From Hermodice carunculata (lineage: Eukaryota; Annelida; Polychaeta; Eunicida; Amphinomidae), in NCBI GenBank assembly GCA_964020975.1, contig OZ026619.1, forward strand, positions 3,859,915 to 3,923,914: a DNA stretch of 64,000 nt, read 5' to 3'. The translations under genes were made by a program, and so were the position numbers. The notes beneath the pieces were generated by a model. It ran no database searches, was not told where the DNA came from, and worked only from the letters and a program-made list of their open reading frames with translations. Shown piece by piece: positions 11,329 through 24,128 of the stretch; the first letter of the stretch is position 1; each line of letters starts with the position of its first letter.

Positions 11329-12146
11329 GTTCATATACCCGTTTACTTTTATTGTACTTATCAATCCAATTTTAAACATGGGTCACACTATTTGTCGCTT
11401 GGTTGTGTTGACTCGGCGAAAAAAGAAAACAACCTGAGACACTTTGGACCAACAGACACTAGACTTAAAATAAAATTCAGGTGAGATTTTTATTATCATA
11501 ATTTCACGATTTGCAATCATAACATGGCGGATCATTTCAGTTTTAAATTTTGCATGCACAAATTCGCTTTTCCTATAGTCATGAAAAATGCACAATGAAA
11601 CAACTTATCAAGTTAATTGGCTACTCTGCTTCATTTATTATGTTAAAACAAGGGTGCTTTACTTTCTTAGAAATAAAACCACTCAGATCGACATAGTAGT
11701 AAGATTTAAGCTTGAAATTATGTTAATATTGCGCTTTATCCAGTAATTATAGCTGCATTAGCCTCAAAAACAGGGAGATACAGAGTGGGGAATAACCCTA
11801 TCCATATCCTCCTAGTTCTCCCCGTACTACTTTCATGAGCAGGGTCAAAGGTCATGCCTAGCAGAAGATATTTTTTCTGGGCACGGGCCCCCTTGACGTT
11901 GATATCGACGTCGCCCATAGCCCAGGAATCTTCTCTCTTTCGCTGAGATTTAATTCTCATCCTCAGGCTCAGTAGTGAGTGTTATATTTTGGAAAAAATG
12001 TTGTCCTGCTAGACCACTGCAGACGGTTACACCAGGTTTCAATGTTCGAACTCTTGAAGTTTAACCCAAGCTTGTGTTGGCATCCCATGTCACTTACTAC
12101 GTCATCAAGTGCCGTATCACCACATTTACTATTTTGTTACGCGCTT

Positions 12147-12167
12147 GATATATATATATATATATAG

Positions 12168-12192
<25 letters not shown>
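12147..12192. repeat. (TA)n(GT)n microsatellite
   Basis: About 20 bp of alternating TA pass directly into (GT)n. Confidence 0.9.
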
Positions 12193-12198
<6 letters not shown>

Positions 12199-14280
12199 TT
12201 CTTATTTTGAGCCTAATACAGCTATACTTACAGGATAAAAGTAAAGCCAACCACGTGGAGAATACTGCTGCCCAGGAGGGCAGAGTTCATGCCTGGACAG
12301 CAGTGTTCTCTACTAGGTTATTTTTACTATTGTATACTTTGGTTCAGTCTTGCGTATTTGCAACTATGTGCTTCTTCCTCTTGTGTTTTGTAGGTTGTAA
12401 CTGACATATATTTGGCCAGACAGCCTAAGCAAGTCACGTCACTCTGTCAAAGTACGTTTAATTTACCCGAGAAATCAGGATGGCTAGCGAAGAATTAGGA
12501 ATAACCTACCCTCCCCCCCCCCCACCCCCCACCCCCATGAGCTTTTGTTCGCTTATTGCATTGAAATGAATTCTTCCCTGTATCAAAGAAAGAACAAAAC
12601 AGTAAAAAGAAATTGCCTGCTTGGAGATAAAACGCGTCCCTTTTCCTGTATGAACACGGTAAGCTTCATATTTTTTTCTTAAAGAAAGTCCATTTGGGAA
12701 CATCCAGCTCGGCAACTGTTTTGTCTGTGTTTAGTTGAACTAAGCTCGATGTCCTTACCAGTATGCCAAAATGAGGATGCATCCATACATCTCTTATCGA
12801 TATGAACAGGATTTAATAATCTAACGGTTACATGGCAGCATGTCTTTTTGCAAAATAATGTATTATCCTTTATTTGATGGGCCTATTGCAATAGTAGTAG
12901 GCCTAGTGAGTGCCCATCCACCGTTTTGTTAATGGGGTAACTACAAAAAAAATCTGTTAGGGGAAAAACTTGAGAAACTTAATGCTCGGAAATATAATAG
13001 ACCAGTTCCTAGGACTCGGGTTCATTCGGTTCACTTCGGGAAGCGCACCCTGCTTTGTTTACATTTTGCACTCCACCACGCTGGCCGGATTACACGTGGA
13101 AGGATCAGAAAGTAAACCCACAGGATGTGCTTGGGTTTAATGAAAAATCAAACCCTCAGCAAAGTGAAAATGCACATTTCACCACTAATGTGAGATTTCT
13201 GGTAAAAGATTTGCATTGTTCATCACAACCCATGCTGTAATCACTGACGTTAGCAGTGGCATCCGTTGTGAACGTGTGAAGGCGTAGGCCCGACCAGGCC
13301 ACTTGCTGATTGGACAATCAGGCCAACAATGGAATGCATACTTAATTAGGGTCCGGAAAGGTTCAGTACGTGCAATACACACGTACGTAGCACCGTATCG
13401 TTAAAAGAAACTTTTATGGTGAAAGTCAATGAACTCAATCCGCGTTCACGTGGCAAGAACTTCATGGTGGTGCACCTGACAAATCTTGTACAGTTATATA
13501 GAGACGCTTCCATGGCTGAGGGTGAGTTACTATTTTCCCCACCAACAGCGATCCCGAGTGAGAGGAAAATTGTCACTCACTCTACAGCCCTGTAAGATTT
13601 TTTTTTTATCTTACGTTTAATTCGGTGTTCATGGCAAAAAATATATGCCCTAGGCCTAATTTCAACGCCGACCTGGTGTGCCCTGTTTGTTAACGTTCGT
13701 CGCATTCATTCCACGTCATGCGTGACGTATAATCAAACATCGCTCGCGCACGTTTTATTTTGTCTAAATGTCGATGCGTCGGGTCATTGATGCAGGCACG
13801 TCACAATTTACTTGTGACAATGTTTAGGTCATGTGATCTACAGTGAGTTACTACTTTCTAATTTCACTCTTGAAAATAATAACTCATCCTCACACATAGA
13901 ATAAAAATGCTTCATCAGCATCGTATATGTTCGGTAGTCAGTGAGCTACGCAACTGGTTCACCCATACATGCATTTCTTTCTAGGCGCGGTTTACATAAA
14001 AAAGGGTCTTTTCCATGACAAATTAAAATTTGTTGTTTTAAAACCAAATCATAAAGTGCCCGAAAAAAAATCATTTTTACATTTCGTTTGCATTGCACGT
14101 AAAATGTTTCAGTGCAGGGAGTGATCACTTTTGTGGTGCCAATATTAGTGCAGGCCTCCCGATATAAACACAAACAGATGGAAAGGGATAGAAGCATGCA
14201 CCCGTCTGACGTAACTGTACCACACTTGCTTTGATATACCGCCGATTTGAATATGCGCCAATTCGCATAAACTCATGGAG

Positions 14281-14520
14281 TGATAAGCGACAAATGTATA
14301 TCTGACATGCCTCTACGTGGGTCCTTCCAAACACAATTTTGGCACAGAAGTGACTGCGTGGTAGATTTAAAATCTTTACCTCCGAGTCTGGCCTGATGAT
14401 AAGCGACAACTGTGTACATGTATCTGGCATACCTTTATGTGGGTCCCTCCTAACATACGTCTGGGGCAGAAGTGACTGCGTGGTTGATTTCAAGGCTTTA
14501 CCTCAAAGAGTCTGGCCTAA
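14281..14520. repeat. Two tandem units of 116 bp
   Basis: TGATAAGCGACAA at 14281 recurs at 14397. Both units go on through GTGGGTCC, GGCACAGAAGTGACTGCGTGG (GGGGCAGAAGTGACTGCGTGG in unit 2) and GAGTCTGGCCT. They are diverged by roughly 15-20%. Confidence 0.8.
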
Positions 14521-14539
14521 CTTACGAAGAACTTTTAAG

Positions 14540-14540
<1 letters not shown>

Positions 14541-14591
<51 letters not shown>
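14541..14591. repeat. (TA)n microsatellite
   Basis: About 25 TA dinucleotides. Any polypeptide read here is a Tyr-Ile repeat and not real. Confidence 0.95.
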
Positions 14592-14595
<4 letters not shown>

Positions 14596-15649
14596 AAAAC
14601 TCTCCTACTTTAAATAACGTGCTCCAACTATATGAAACCACCGCAATTTATTTTTACGAATAGTGAAATGAAATCTGGACATGCTAACTTCCCATCCGTC
14701 AACAGGAATGTCATTTCTAACAACTGGATGGCAAAATCCTTCAAATGTAAAATCACCATGTACTATTGGATTAAATTGCAAGGCAAAAGAGGAATTTACA
14801 ATAACAATGGCTACTTATGGATCAGCTCAAACAGTGGCTGTCAATGTGATGCTCATAATTGAAGGGCTTTTCTCTCATCTATTATCTATTCTTCGAACAA
14901 AAATGACAAAGTCAATGCAGAGTTTCATAATTTTGGTTCCCATTAGTTTGTGAAGTATCCGTACGACAGGTACCAAATAACACGAACCTTGTCCCAACCA
15001 ATGGATGCACGTAAAGGCAATCAGTAAAAACTTTTCAACTTAATTGTGAACAAAAGCATAAAACAAGAGCAGCTTTGGCATGCGGCTAAGAGTATTTTCG
15101 CTCACCATGCATTCTTCATAATATTGGGCATTTCCTGGAAAGTAACAGAGTTAGGGGACTTGTGCTCCACTATTTAAAGGTAACATATCACTAACATATC
15201 ACCTGTACATAGCATGCTCTGAAAAACAGATCTTCCTTTACTCCCATTCCTGTGACAAGTTAGACAACACTTTGAAAAAATAACGAGTTTGAAATTACAT
15301 GGGCTCGGACTGCAAACATTCCATGGTACCGATATAAATACTGTCCGAATGAATTAGGGAAAAATGCTCTTCAGAGCTTCCTACTAATTTAAGATTTTGT
15401 AGAATATCGGCGAGTTTAACAACTACCTTTAGTATTAACAAGGGGCTTGAGATATATTTGAAATCTAGCGTGCTACGAACAATTTACACATACGGTACAA
15501 AAGTGTACTTTTCACTTGTTCCGAACATTTTTTAAGACAAGGTGGACACAAAAGACGGCCCACAGACCGTGCCGATATGTATATTTGCGTGTTTTGGACA
15601 TAAAACCTATAAAGATTGTCGATTCTTTCGAGTTTCAAAGGTGATAAGT

Positions 15650-16030
15650 TGCATCAGTTCGTTTTAGCAGTACCAATTGGTGTTGGCTCATTTTAACAGT
15701 GGCACTTGGCACCATTCGCTCTGATGTGATTATTTTCATCCGCTTCTGTAACACTGTCAGTTTTTATCGGCTCGTTTTCACAGTAGCGATTTGCATCATG
15801 GTTAACAGTGCTAATTTGCTTCGGCTCGTTTCAAGAATGGTAACTTGCATCAGTCAACAATGCTAATTTGTATCGGATTGTTGCAGTGTGATGTGCTGCT
15901 CATTCGTATGGACTCGTTTTACCAGGACCGATCTGCATCAATTTGGCTTTTAACAGTGCATGTTTGTATCGGCTTATTTTAACAGCGCTGTTTTGTGTCG
16001 GTTCGTTTCAGCCGCGTGGAGTTTTATCAT
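15650..16030. repeat. Degenerate ~31-bp minisatellite
   Basis: About a dozen decayed units share the words TCGGCTCGTTTTAACAGTG and CTAATTTGCATC. Spacing is irregular and substitutions are many, so this is an old array. Confidence 0.65.
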
Positions 16031-16071
16031 TTCGGCTTTACCATATGTACCCGGATAAACATAAACACACA

Positions 16072-16280
16072 ACTACAACAACAACAACAAAAAAAAAAGC
16101 AAAAAACAAAAAACAAAAAAACCAAAACAAAACAAAACAAAACAAAACCAACCCCCCCCCCCAAAAAAACAAACTCCCCCACAAAAAAAACAAAACAAAA
16201 CAAAACAAAAACAAAAAAAACAACAACAAAAAAAAAAAACAAAAACAAAAACAAAAACAAACAAACAAACAATAAAAAAA
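16072..16280. repeat. A/C-rich low-complexity tract
   Basis: Runs of CAAAA and CAACAA with a poly-C block. Open frames in all directions here are poly-Lys/Asn/Gln or poly-Phe artefacts. Confidence 0.9.
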
Positions 16281-19009
16281 AACCGCTTAAGTAATTTTTC
16301 TTGACATAATCAATACAAGTGACCCTACCCATTTCGAAGCTAGCACGGAACCATTCCATCAGTACTTTCCTTCAACAATACGACTGTGAAACGAACCCCC
16401 CCCCCCCATTCTACAAATTCTAGCATGTCTTATTTTTTACATCGAAATTTCATCCACCGATATGGTCATTAAATTTCACGATGCTACTTCAAAGATAGGT
16501 TTCTTGTTAGCCAGCACATTCGACTGCGCTTAGGGTCTAGCCTCATCTTATCACGCTAAAATGGGTTTTAAGGATGCCGCTAACTTGTCTGCAGCACAGC
16601 AAATGATGACACTTGGCATTACTTTTTGGAGTGTGCTTTGTATGTAATTCTGTGGTCTTAATTTTATTCCAGTTTTCCTTTGGCTCACGTTATTTTATGA
16701 CCTGTATTATTTGGTTCACCTGGCTGCTCACTTGATACTAACATTAAAATATTTACCACAGATTGGTTTTAAGAGTAACCTAATTGTTCAATTTTGTTAC
16801 TTTTCTTTTGATAATTTGTACACGATAAGTGTTGATCAAATTCACAATCTGTGTGATCCTTTGTGGTGTTGCGTCACTATGACTACTACACAGCCAGTCA
16901 ACTCCGTCCGCTAAATGGTTTTGCAATACATTGTCACTTCACGTCTTTGACTACTGTCTGCTTCAACAAGGACAGACATAGAGATTTTCCTTTTTCCCAA
17001 ATTGTATCATGAATTATATTAATTACGTTACTCTATTAGGTTAATAAAAATGTTTTAAGCAAATGCCAGTTCAATGATAATCAGCACTTTCCTAAAGATC
17101 AATCATGCGGATGAAACAAACCAACTGCTATATAAACAGTCTAAAAGCAGTGTAAAGCAAGGACAGATAAGACATAGCAGACAAAGAAAGCTTGGGGTAC
17201 TTGTCCTGCTGGATAAACATTTTACTACAGAGAAAAAATTCTCGAGATATTTTGTCGATGTTTGCTACAAAATATAATGAAAATTGCTTGCTACAAAATA
17301 CATGAAAAATCCCCCAAGATATTGAAGGTAATGCCTAAACAAAAACTGTTGCATTGGTGCAATCGCAATCGCATCAACCCGAAGTAAAACCTAGGAAAAA
17401 CATCATCTGTCTCAGAGCACTGGCAAATAAAATATAAGGCATTCCGTCAAAAAAAGGTTTGCTAAGTCTTTCTGGTAGTTTGGGGTCATCGGTGAGCACC
17501 AGGAAGGGTATAATGGCCTTTATGTATAATGTTTAAACTTAACGAAGAGAAAGGTTGGACCAATATTTATTACGAAAATGATATTGTAGATGTTTTTCCT
17601 GACACTGCAGGTCTTACACAATGTGCAATAGTGTGTACAACGGAAGACACCCATAACATCTTCCATCCTGCAGTCAGTTTCTCCAGATCCAAACTTGATA
17701 CAGGAATCTCACACATGTAATACCCCACAATGATCCTACTAGCCATGGCAATGAAATTCCACCTGGAAGGATATACAGGGACAACAGAACAGAGCATTGG
17801 GGACCGTTGGTGAGCTGGATGCCGGGCCTCTGCATGTACATGCATACTCACGTAGTAAATGGTATATCATTGTCACGTTGATCAGGCTCTGCTGTGCAGG
17901 ATGTGGAGCCTGAATGCACTGTGGGCCTGGATAAAGCCGTAGTGCTCACAGCCGATGTGACGCTGAAATTATTGCAGTGACTTTAAGGCATTTCCAACAT
18001 TTGCATTGCATAATCAAAACAAAAACAAAAAGGAAGAACATTATTCACAGAACTTGCGAGCCTCCACGGATGTACTGTCCTGAAATGCCACATCTAAACA
18101 TCAGCATACATTGGTCACCATCGATCAACTTACAAACATGAATATTATCACAACTACATGTACTCTGTTGTAACTCACCTGACTTATGCTTTTGCTTCCA
18201 TCTTTACAAGCAATAACTGACATATCTTATCATCTTGCATCGTATCACACAGCAAAATTCATTCTTGCTTCATCAGATCTGCATTCTTAAATAGCAAGTT
18301 TAGACCGACACAAGAAAATATACATGTTTACAAATTTTTCCAGATTTACCATCACACTTTGTTATCACGTTTGTCACAGATTCATGTTGCCTTACATGTA
18401 TATAACGTCACAAGTCAGCACTCAGAACAACACCTCATCACACACAGTTGTTCTTGCACGCATTTCACTCAGCAGTTTATTTTGCCACTTTTCGGCATTT
18501 AATTGCAGTATTCTTATAATGCATCCGTTGCTCTAGGGGATTTTTTTAGAATTTGATGATATAGTTTGAACATGTGATTTTATTATCATGTTGTTCGATT
18601 ATATTTAAAAGTAAAAATGGTAACATGATCACGGTATATTGTTATTTCCAGATCAAAATGGAGGGGCAACTAAATGGGATAATAAGGCAAGGGTTTTTTT
18701 TCACAAAGGCAAATTATTCTTATCTGAACTTTTACTATTTAAATTTGGCCATTATTGTAAGTACTAACATGAATCACTTTTTGACAGCCAAACATAATTT
18801 ACAACTTCATATTCTTATCTTAACTTCTACTATACATATTTGGTCATTATGTTTGGTGTGCCAGGTATTTGTTATTCATATTCAGGCTCAAAGCTTCACT
18901 TACTTCACTAATTCACCATTTGACACGTTTATATTTATTCATTATTATGTGGGTTGTCTTTGCTGAATATTTTGCTTGGACAAGGAGCCACTATTCAGAG
19001 CGACATGTA

Positions 19010-19225
19010 TTGGTACATGCCTTGAAACATGTTCTGAGTAGTAACCTGCTGAAGACCCTTTAATAGATTTGGGCTCATGCAGCCTATGTCAAAATTCTAC
19101 AGAGAAACATGCAAAATATGTACACAAGTACTGTCATACTTATATAGGTAAGACAGTGACAGGCTACCTTGTGGACAGCATAGAGTTTGAACTATGGAAA
19201 AGGGTAACAACAGCAAGATGCAAGT
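19010..19225 (-). repeat. Dispersed ~250-bp repeat, copy 1 (reverse)
   Basis: In reverse it matches the repeats at 20598 and 56936: ACATGTTCTGAGTAG, TTGGGCT...GCAGCCTATGTCAAAATTCTA, AGACAGTGACAGG and GAGTTTGAACTATGG. It is the most diverged of the three copies. Confidence 0.65.
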
Positions 19226-20597
19226 ATAATTCCAGTATTTCCAACACCACACAACAGTGATGTCACACATACTGCAGCACCCGGTAGTCTTTATCACATG
19301 TATTGTTATGTAGTGCTTGCATTATCCTACAGCTGCATATTGCTCACATCATTACACATCTGTGTAATGCTTACAATATCACAGAATTGCATATTGCTTC
19401 CATTATGTTAAGATATATATTATTTGACCTCACTCGATCATAAAATTTAGATCAACACAACAGAGCCTTTATTACTTACCATGTAGCTTTTCTCAACATA
19501 AGCTGCAAATAAGATTCCATAGTAACAGGCTTCCAGCATAATGTGTACACCAACAGTAGTACTTATCATTAATGAGAGGGTTCCGCCAAGATAACTCACC
19601 CAGAATATGGTCTAGCAGCCTACAGTATACACCTTTCACAAGCAAAGCTACTTAGTGTTACATCTTGCAGCACTCTTCATGTGAAAAGTATATATCTGCA
19701 ATAGGCTACTGAAAATTGTGAAGTTAAAGATTTTCTGAAATCAAGTTGTTCTGGTCATCTGCACAGCCAAATGATCAGGAAGAAACACCATTACATAGCA
19801 ATAATGAATCCATTCCTGTGTCAAATCCTAACTTTGAAATACTTTTTGCAAAATGGCCTTGGTCCAATTCCAGGATAAATGGCCTCCAACTACACAACAG
19901 TTGTCTTGCCAAGCACTGTCAACATATTGAATTGTGTCCTTCCTGGCAGCATGGAGATACCTTTTCATTTTTGCTCTTAGATTATGCATAATGCTGAGAA
20001 GAGATGCAGTTTCTCATCAATGTTCGGACTGACATTTTTCACTGCTTATAAAAAAAAAAAAAACACTGATCACACCTGGTACAAAGGAATCTGCATTTTA
20101 TGCATGCAGGACTACACGATACACTAAATGGGTCAATAACTGGTGTAATATCATCAAATATTCAACACTTTTCCACTTGTTAGTTGCTGAATTTGCCATC
20201 TTGCAGCAAACCCTCTTGATGAGATGTTTCAGGTCATCTGTATCAGCTGAAGCAATTACATGGCACAGGTTGCAATTCACTTTTATTATTCACAAAATTG
20301 AAACACGAAATCAGCTGCAGCTTCTGATGTACGTATTCTTCCATCTCTAAGCAGCACAGTTGTTTCAAATAGTTTTATTCCCAGTACTTCAATGATTCCA
20401 ATTTATAAATGAACTGACTGTACATAATTAAAACTTGGTTGGCTAATCATGCTGAATGAAAATTAGTTTAGTTAAACAATCATATTGACCATTCAGCACA
20501 TGCTCAAGAGCATGGATGTACACTGAAGTGTATTTGGTAAACTGGGTTGAAAATGTTGTGAAACTTCATGACTTGTTACTTTTCTTCATTTGAATAA

Positions 20598-20850
20598 TTG
20601 TATTTGTGTCTTTTTGTCCAGAACCACTTCCTAGTAGTCATTACCCTATTACGCAGTCCGAACTCTTTACTCTCCATAAGCTAACCTGTCCCTGTCTAAC
20701 CTATATACATATGGAGGTACTGTTGTCCATATTGCACACGTTCCTCTATAAAATTTTGACACAGGCTGTATTAGCCCAAATAAATTATAGGGTTTTCAGC
20801 GAGTATCTACTCAGAACATGTTTAGGAGCCTATTACCTTTACATGTCTCT
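20598..20850 (+). repeat. Dispersed ~250-bp repeat, copy 2
   Basis: Runs from GTATTTGTGTCTTTTTGTCC to the AGAACATGTTTAGGAGCC region and is nearly 90% alike to the copy at 56936. No tail, terminal repeat or coding capacity could be seen. The open frame across it is not conserved as protein between copies. Confidence 0.7.
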
Positions 20851-21961
20851 CTGAGTAGCAGCTCCTTGTCTAAGCTAAATATTCAGCAAAGACAACCCAC
20901 ATAATAATGAATAAATATGAACTTGACAAATTATGAATTAGCAAAATATGTGAAGTTTTGCTCATAAATGATACAATAATAAAACACAACAATGTGAAAC
21001 CAATGACTATAGCCCACTCTCAAGTATGCAAACAACTACAATTCTAAAAGTAAAGTGACCATTGTCCAGCAGCAAATATGTAGGAGCAATGTTTTGTAGC
21101 TATAATGTATTATATATGCTACTGGCCTCAAAGTTATAACACGAGTGTAGTCATTTAAATGTAATCAACAAAACCATCACATTCACTTCATTTGATACCA
21201 ATCTTGGCAGAACCAATCACAAGACAAATGATTACTTGCTTTCTGTTTGATAGTCTCATTCTGGATGATGTTCCAGACTCCTGGACAGTCACTTGCCATT
21301 CAGGGTGTTGCATACTGGTACAACATGTACATGGAGGCTGGATTTCTCTCTGTCCTATGGGATCACCCCTTATGCAGCACAAATGTGGCCTGAGGGGTGC
21401 CTACTGTATACAATTACAATCAACATGCTAGCTGCATGGCAAAGTGGCCTTGGTAGGGGGAAGGGCCTTATGAGAGGCAGTTAATTGTTTCAACCATTAC
21501 TACCACAAATTATGAAAGTACTTTTTAATAGGTGTCTAGTCATCAAGGGCTTTGCTACTGGTTACAAGTACACAGGAAGACTGTCTAACAAGGAATTCAC
21601 TGTGTAGTGACCATACCACAGATTGGTGTTCTGTAACAAGCCAAGTTGTAAGTACTAACACGGAGCACTTTTTGACAGCCAAACAGAATTTACAACTTCA
21701 TACGAGGGGATCCCAAAAGTCTGGTCCACACTACTTTGCCCATTGTAGACAATTTATTTATTGTATTTCTTTGTTATGCTGCCTGTATTTTAAGACCCCT
21801 GCAATATGACACCATTCAAAGGTTAAGTAGGATGATCTTTAATAGAAGTTGCCATTGTATTGATGTCAGGTATAAAGGCCTCCTCATTTAAAAAATAAAA
21901 ATGACACCTAAAGAAGGCTGACTATTTCTGGCTACAACTCAATAGCATGTGCTTAAAATTC

Positions 21962-22212
21962 TTAACTTATTCCATACCAGTCCCTGATTTTTCTGTATAT
22001 TTACCTAGATATGAGACGACAACTGCATAGTTAAGTTCTTCATGAAGAGAGCTTTTGTTCAAGTACCAACATGCCTATAGTCTTAAGTCAGTGGTTCTGG
22101 CACTGCCTGGCAAGTCATGCTGCAGCTGCCACAAGGGCAGCTGCAGCATGACTTGCCAGGCAGTGCCAGAACCACTGACCAAGGCCTGTGACCATAGTAT
22201 GGACTGAATTAA
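21962..22212 (-). mobile_element. TTAA-flanked hairpin MITE, copy 2 (251 bp)
   Basis: TTAA lies at each end. Termini are TTAACTTATTCCATACCA and TAGTATGGACTGAATTAA. It has the same length and layout, inverted, as the copy at 56402-56652. It carries the family core in reverse (TTCAAGTACCAACATGCCTA) and a very large perfect hairpin (22088-22178) in place of the CAACAGCTTTCC hairpin of other subfamilies. Confidence 0.8.
22088..22178. repeat. Perfect 43-bp inverted repeat with 5-nt loop
   Basis: The left arm starts TCAGTGGTTCTGGCACTGCC and ends GCAGCTGCC. After the loop ACAAG the right arm is its exact reverse complement. All 43 pairs match. RNA from either strand would fold into a near-ideal long hairpin of pre-miRNA or siRNA-precursor size. 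Confidence 0.95.
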
Positions 22213-22895
22213 AACTGTGAGGCAGTTGCCAACACTGATGGAATGCTCCTCAACTTGTACTATACATGTACAGTTACGCTCTCGTTCAAGTTAACAAACG
22301 CCAAACGCACCAACGTTTCCCAAACGTTTCTCAAACACTTTCAGTGAAAGTCAAACATTTTGCAAACGCGTAGCAAACACTTTGCAAACACTTTCCAAAT
22401 GCTTTACAAACACTTTGCCAAATGCTTTCAAACACTTTTCCAAACGCTTTCAAACACTTTGCCGAACGCGTTTGGTGAAAGCCGAACGTTTTCAAACACT
22501 TTTCCAAACGCATTCAAACACTTTACACTTTGCGCCAAACATATGTGATACATGTACATGTACACTTGGTAATCTAATTCTAATGACAAGAATATTTTTA
22601 ACAAGTGTCTAAAAAGCATAGTAGCACCTTAAAATCCCAACAACATGTGCATGCCTACATTTATGGATATGCCAAAAAGCTCTAAGCTTAAGAAATGAAG
22701 AAAAGAAAAATTTAGTCAGTGACAAATAATTCCTGGAAATATGTATTTGTCACCTTTACCTGCTAATATTTATATTGTTACTGGTAATCAACAATATTAT
22801 GACATGGTCATACCTAATTAAGGAAGAAAATAAGTATTGGTAGAAGAAAACAAATAATATGCCTACATTAACAGGTTTAACACTTCATTTATTAT

Positions 22896-23397
22896 ATAGT
22901 TACAGATCTTTCAGTAGCAAGTATACCCAGTCGCTTTCATACTTTTTCTGAAAGTGAAGTTCTTGAAAAAAGGCTAACTTTTAAAATTTCGAATGGAAAT
23001 ACAGAAGCAGCTCAATTTAAGTATTGTTTGGCTTACTAAGCCAAGCAATAGAATTAGCTCCAGTGGAGTAAGCCAGGCGATACTCCATTGGTCCTTGGAG
23101 TAATTATATATATTTTAATTGAAAATTAGGAACTATTTCGGAGTATATAGTTACAGATCTTTCAGTAGCAAGTATACCCAGTCGCTTTCATACTTCTTCT
23201 GAAAGTGAAGTTCTTGAAAAAAGGCTAACTTTTAAAATTTCGAATGGAAATACAGAAGCAGCTCAATTTAAGTATTGTTTGGCTTACTAAGCCAAGCAAT
23301 AGAATTAGCTCCAGTGGAGTAAGCCAGGCGATACTCCATTGGTCCTTGGAGTAATTATATATATTTTAATTGAAAATTAGGAACTATTTCGGAGTAA
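22896..23397. repeat. Two near-identical tandem units of 251 bp
   Basis: Unit starts are ATAGTTACAGATC at 22896 and 23147. The only difference I found is one base in the CTTTTTCTG / CTTCTTCTG word. This is a very recent duplication inside the fold-back element. Confidence 0.95.
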
Positions 23398-23476
23398 ATT
23401 TATAGGCAATATCATGATCAGATCATGAATCATGATCTGATCATGATATTGCCTATGGATTTACTCCGAAACAGTT
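23382..23476. repeat. 95-bp near-perfect palindrome
   Basis: The arms run outward from about 23429: left AACTATTTCGGAGTAAAT... and right ...ATTTACTCCGAAACAGTT. The core is GCAATATCATGATCAGATCATGA and its complement. Only about three arm mismatches and almost no loop. The palindrome begins inside the end of the second 251-bp unit, so the unit end and its mirror image form its outer arms. Confidence 0.9.
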
Positions 23477-24128
23477 TTTGAAAGATGAAGTATTCATGAC
23501 ATCTTAAATGAATAAATTCAGTCTTTAATTAATTTTAGTTGAATTAGACACTTGGGTAAACGTATTTGGATCGTGTTTTATATAAATATATACAACCTAT
23601 AATGCTGGATAAGTGCACATTTACATGTAGGTACATCATATATTGCTGGACCTGTTGAAAATACGTTTGGAGATTCCTCATCATTTAAATGGAAGTGTTT
23701 GAAATGCATAGTGTTTGAATGCGTTTGTGAAAGTGTTTGAAATCGTTCGGGTAATTGTTCAACGCATTTGGAAAGTGTTTGAACACGTTTGGAGAAGTGT
23801 TCGGTAACTTTGTGAAAGTGTTCGAACATTTTGTAAAAGTGTTTGAGATTTTTCCCAAACACTTTCCAAACGCTTTCCAAATACATTCCAAACACTTTCC
23901 AAACACATTCCAAACGTTTTCAAACGTTTCCAAACACAAGCCAAACACCAGCAAAAAGCGAAAAAAGCGTTTGGCTGTTAACTTTTAGCCGGGCGTAACT
24001 GTATAGTTGGTCAACATATCAGGGAACAACAACTGCATACTATCATATTGCTCCATCATGGCACCACTGGTTATTTGCTGGCTCCTTAATATTGACATGA
24101 CAGGTTCCTAGTTTTACAGCTTCAAGGC

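Larger units (their letters stand above)
22269..24003. mobile_element. 1.7-kb fold-back element with word-repeat arms (Tc1/mariner-like ends)
   Basis: The termini are inverted: TACAGTTACGC at 22269-22279 and GCGTAACTGTA at 23993-24003. Both ends continue imperfectly through GTTAACA and CCAAACGC. TA flanks and CAGT ends suit a Tc1/mariner-type non-autonomous element. Next to each end is an arm made of degenerate CAAACACTTTCC / AAACGCTTTCC words (22300-22540 and 23695-23950). The right arm is itself split into a forward half and a reverse half. The middle holds a 251-bp tandem duplication and a long palindrome. No transposase frame was found. Confidence 0.6.

Noticed and set aside
20598-20850. 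tRNA-type SINE
   Set aside because: A- and B-box-like words are about 120 nt apart, far beyond the spacing of a Pol III type 2 promoter, and there is no tail.
22331-23954. Short frames with repeated KCLKAFGKVFES-like peptides
   Set aside because: They come from degenerate CAAACACTTTCC words in the fold-back element and occur on both strands.
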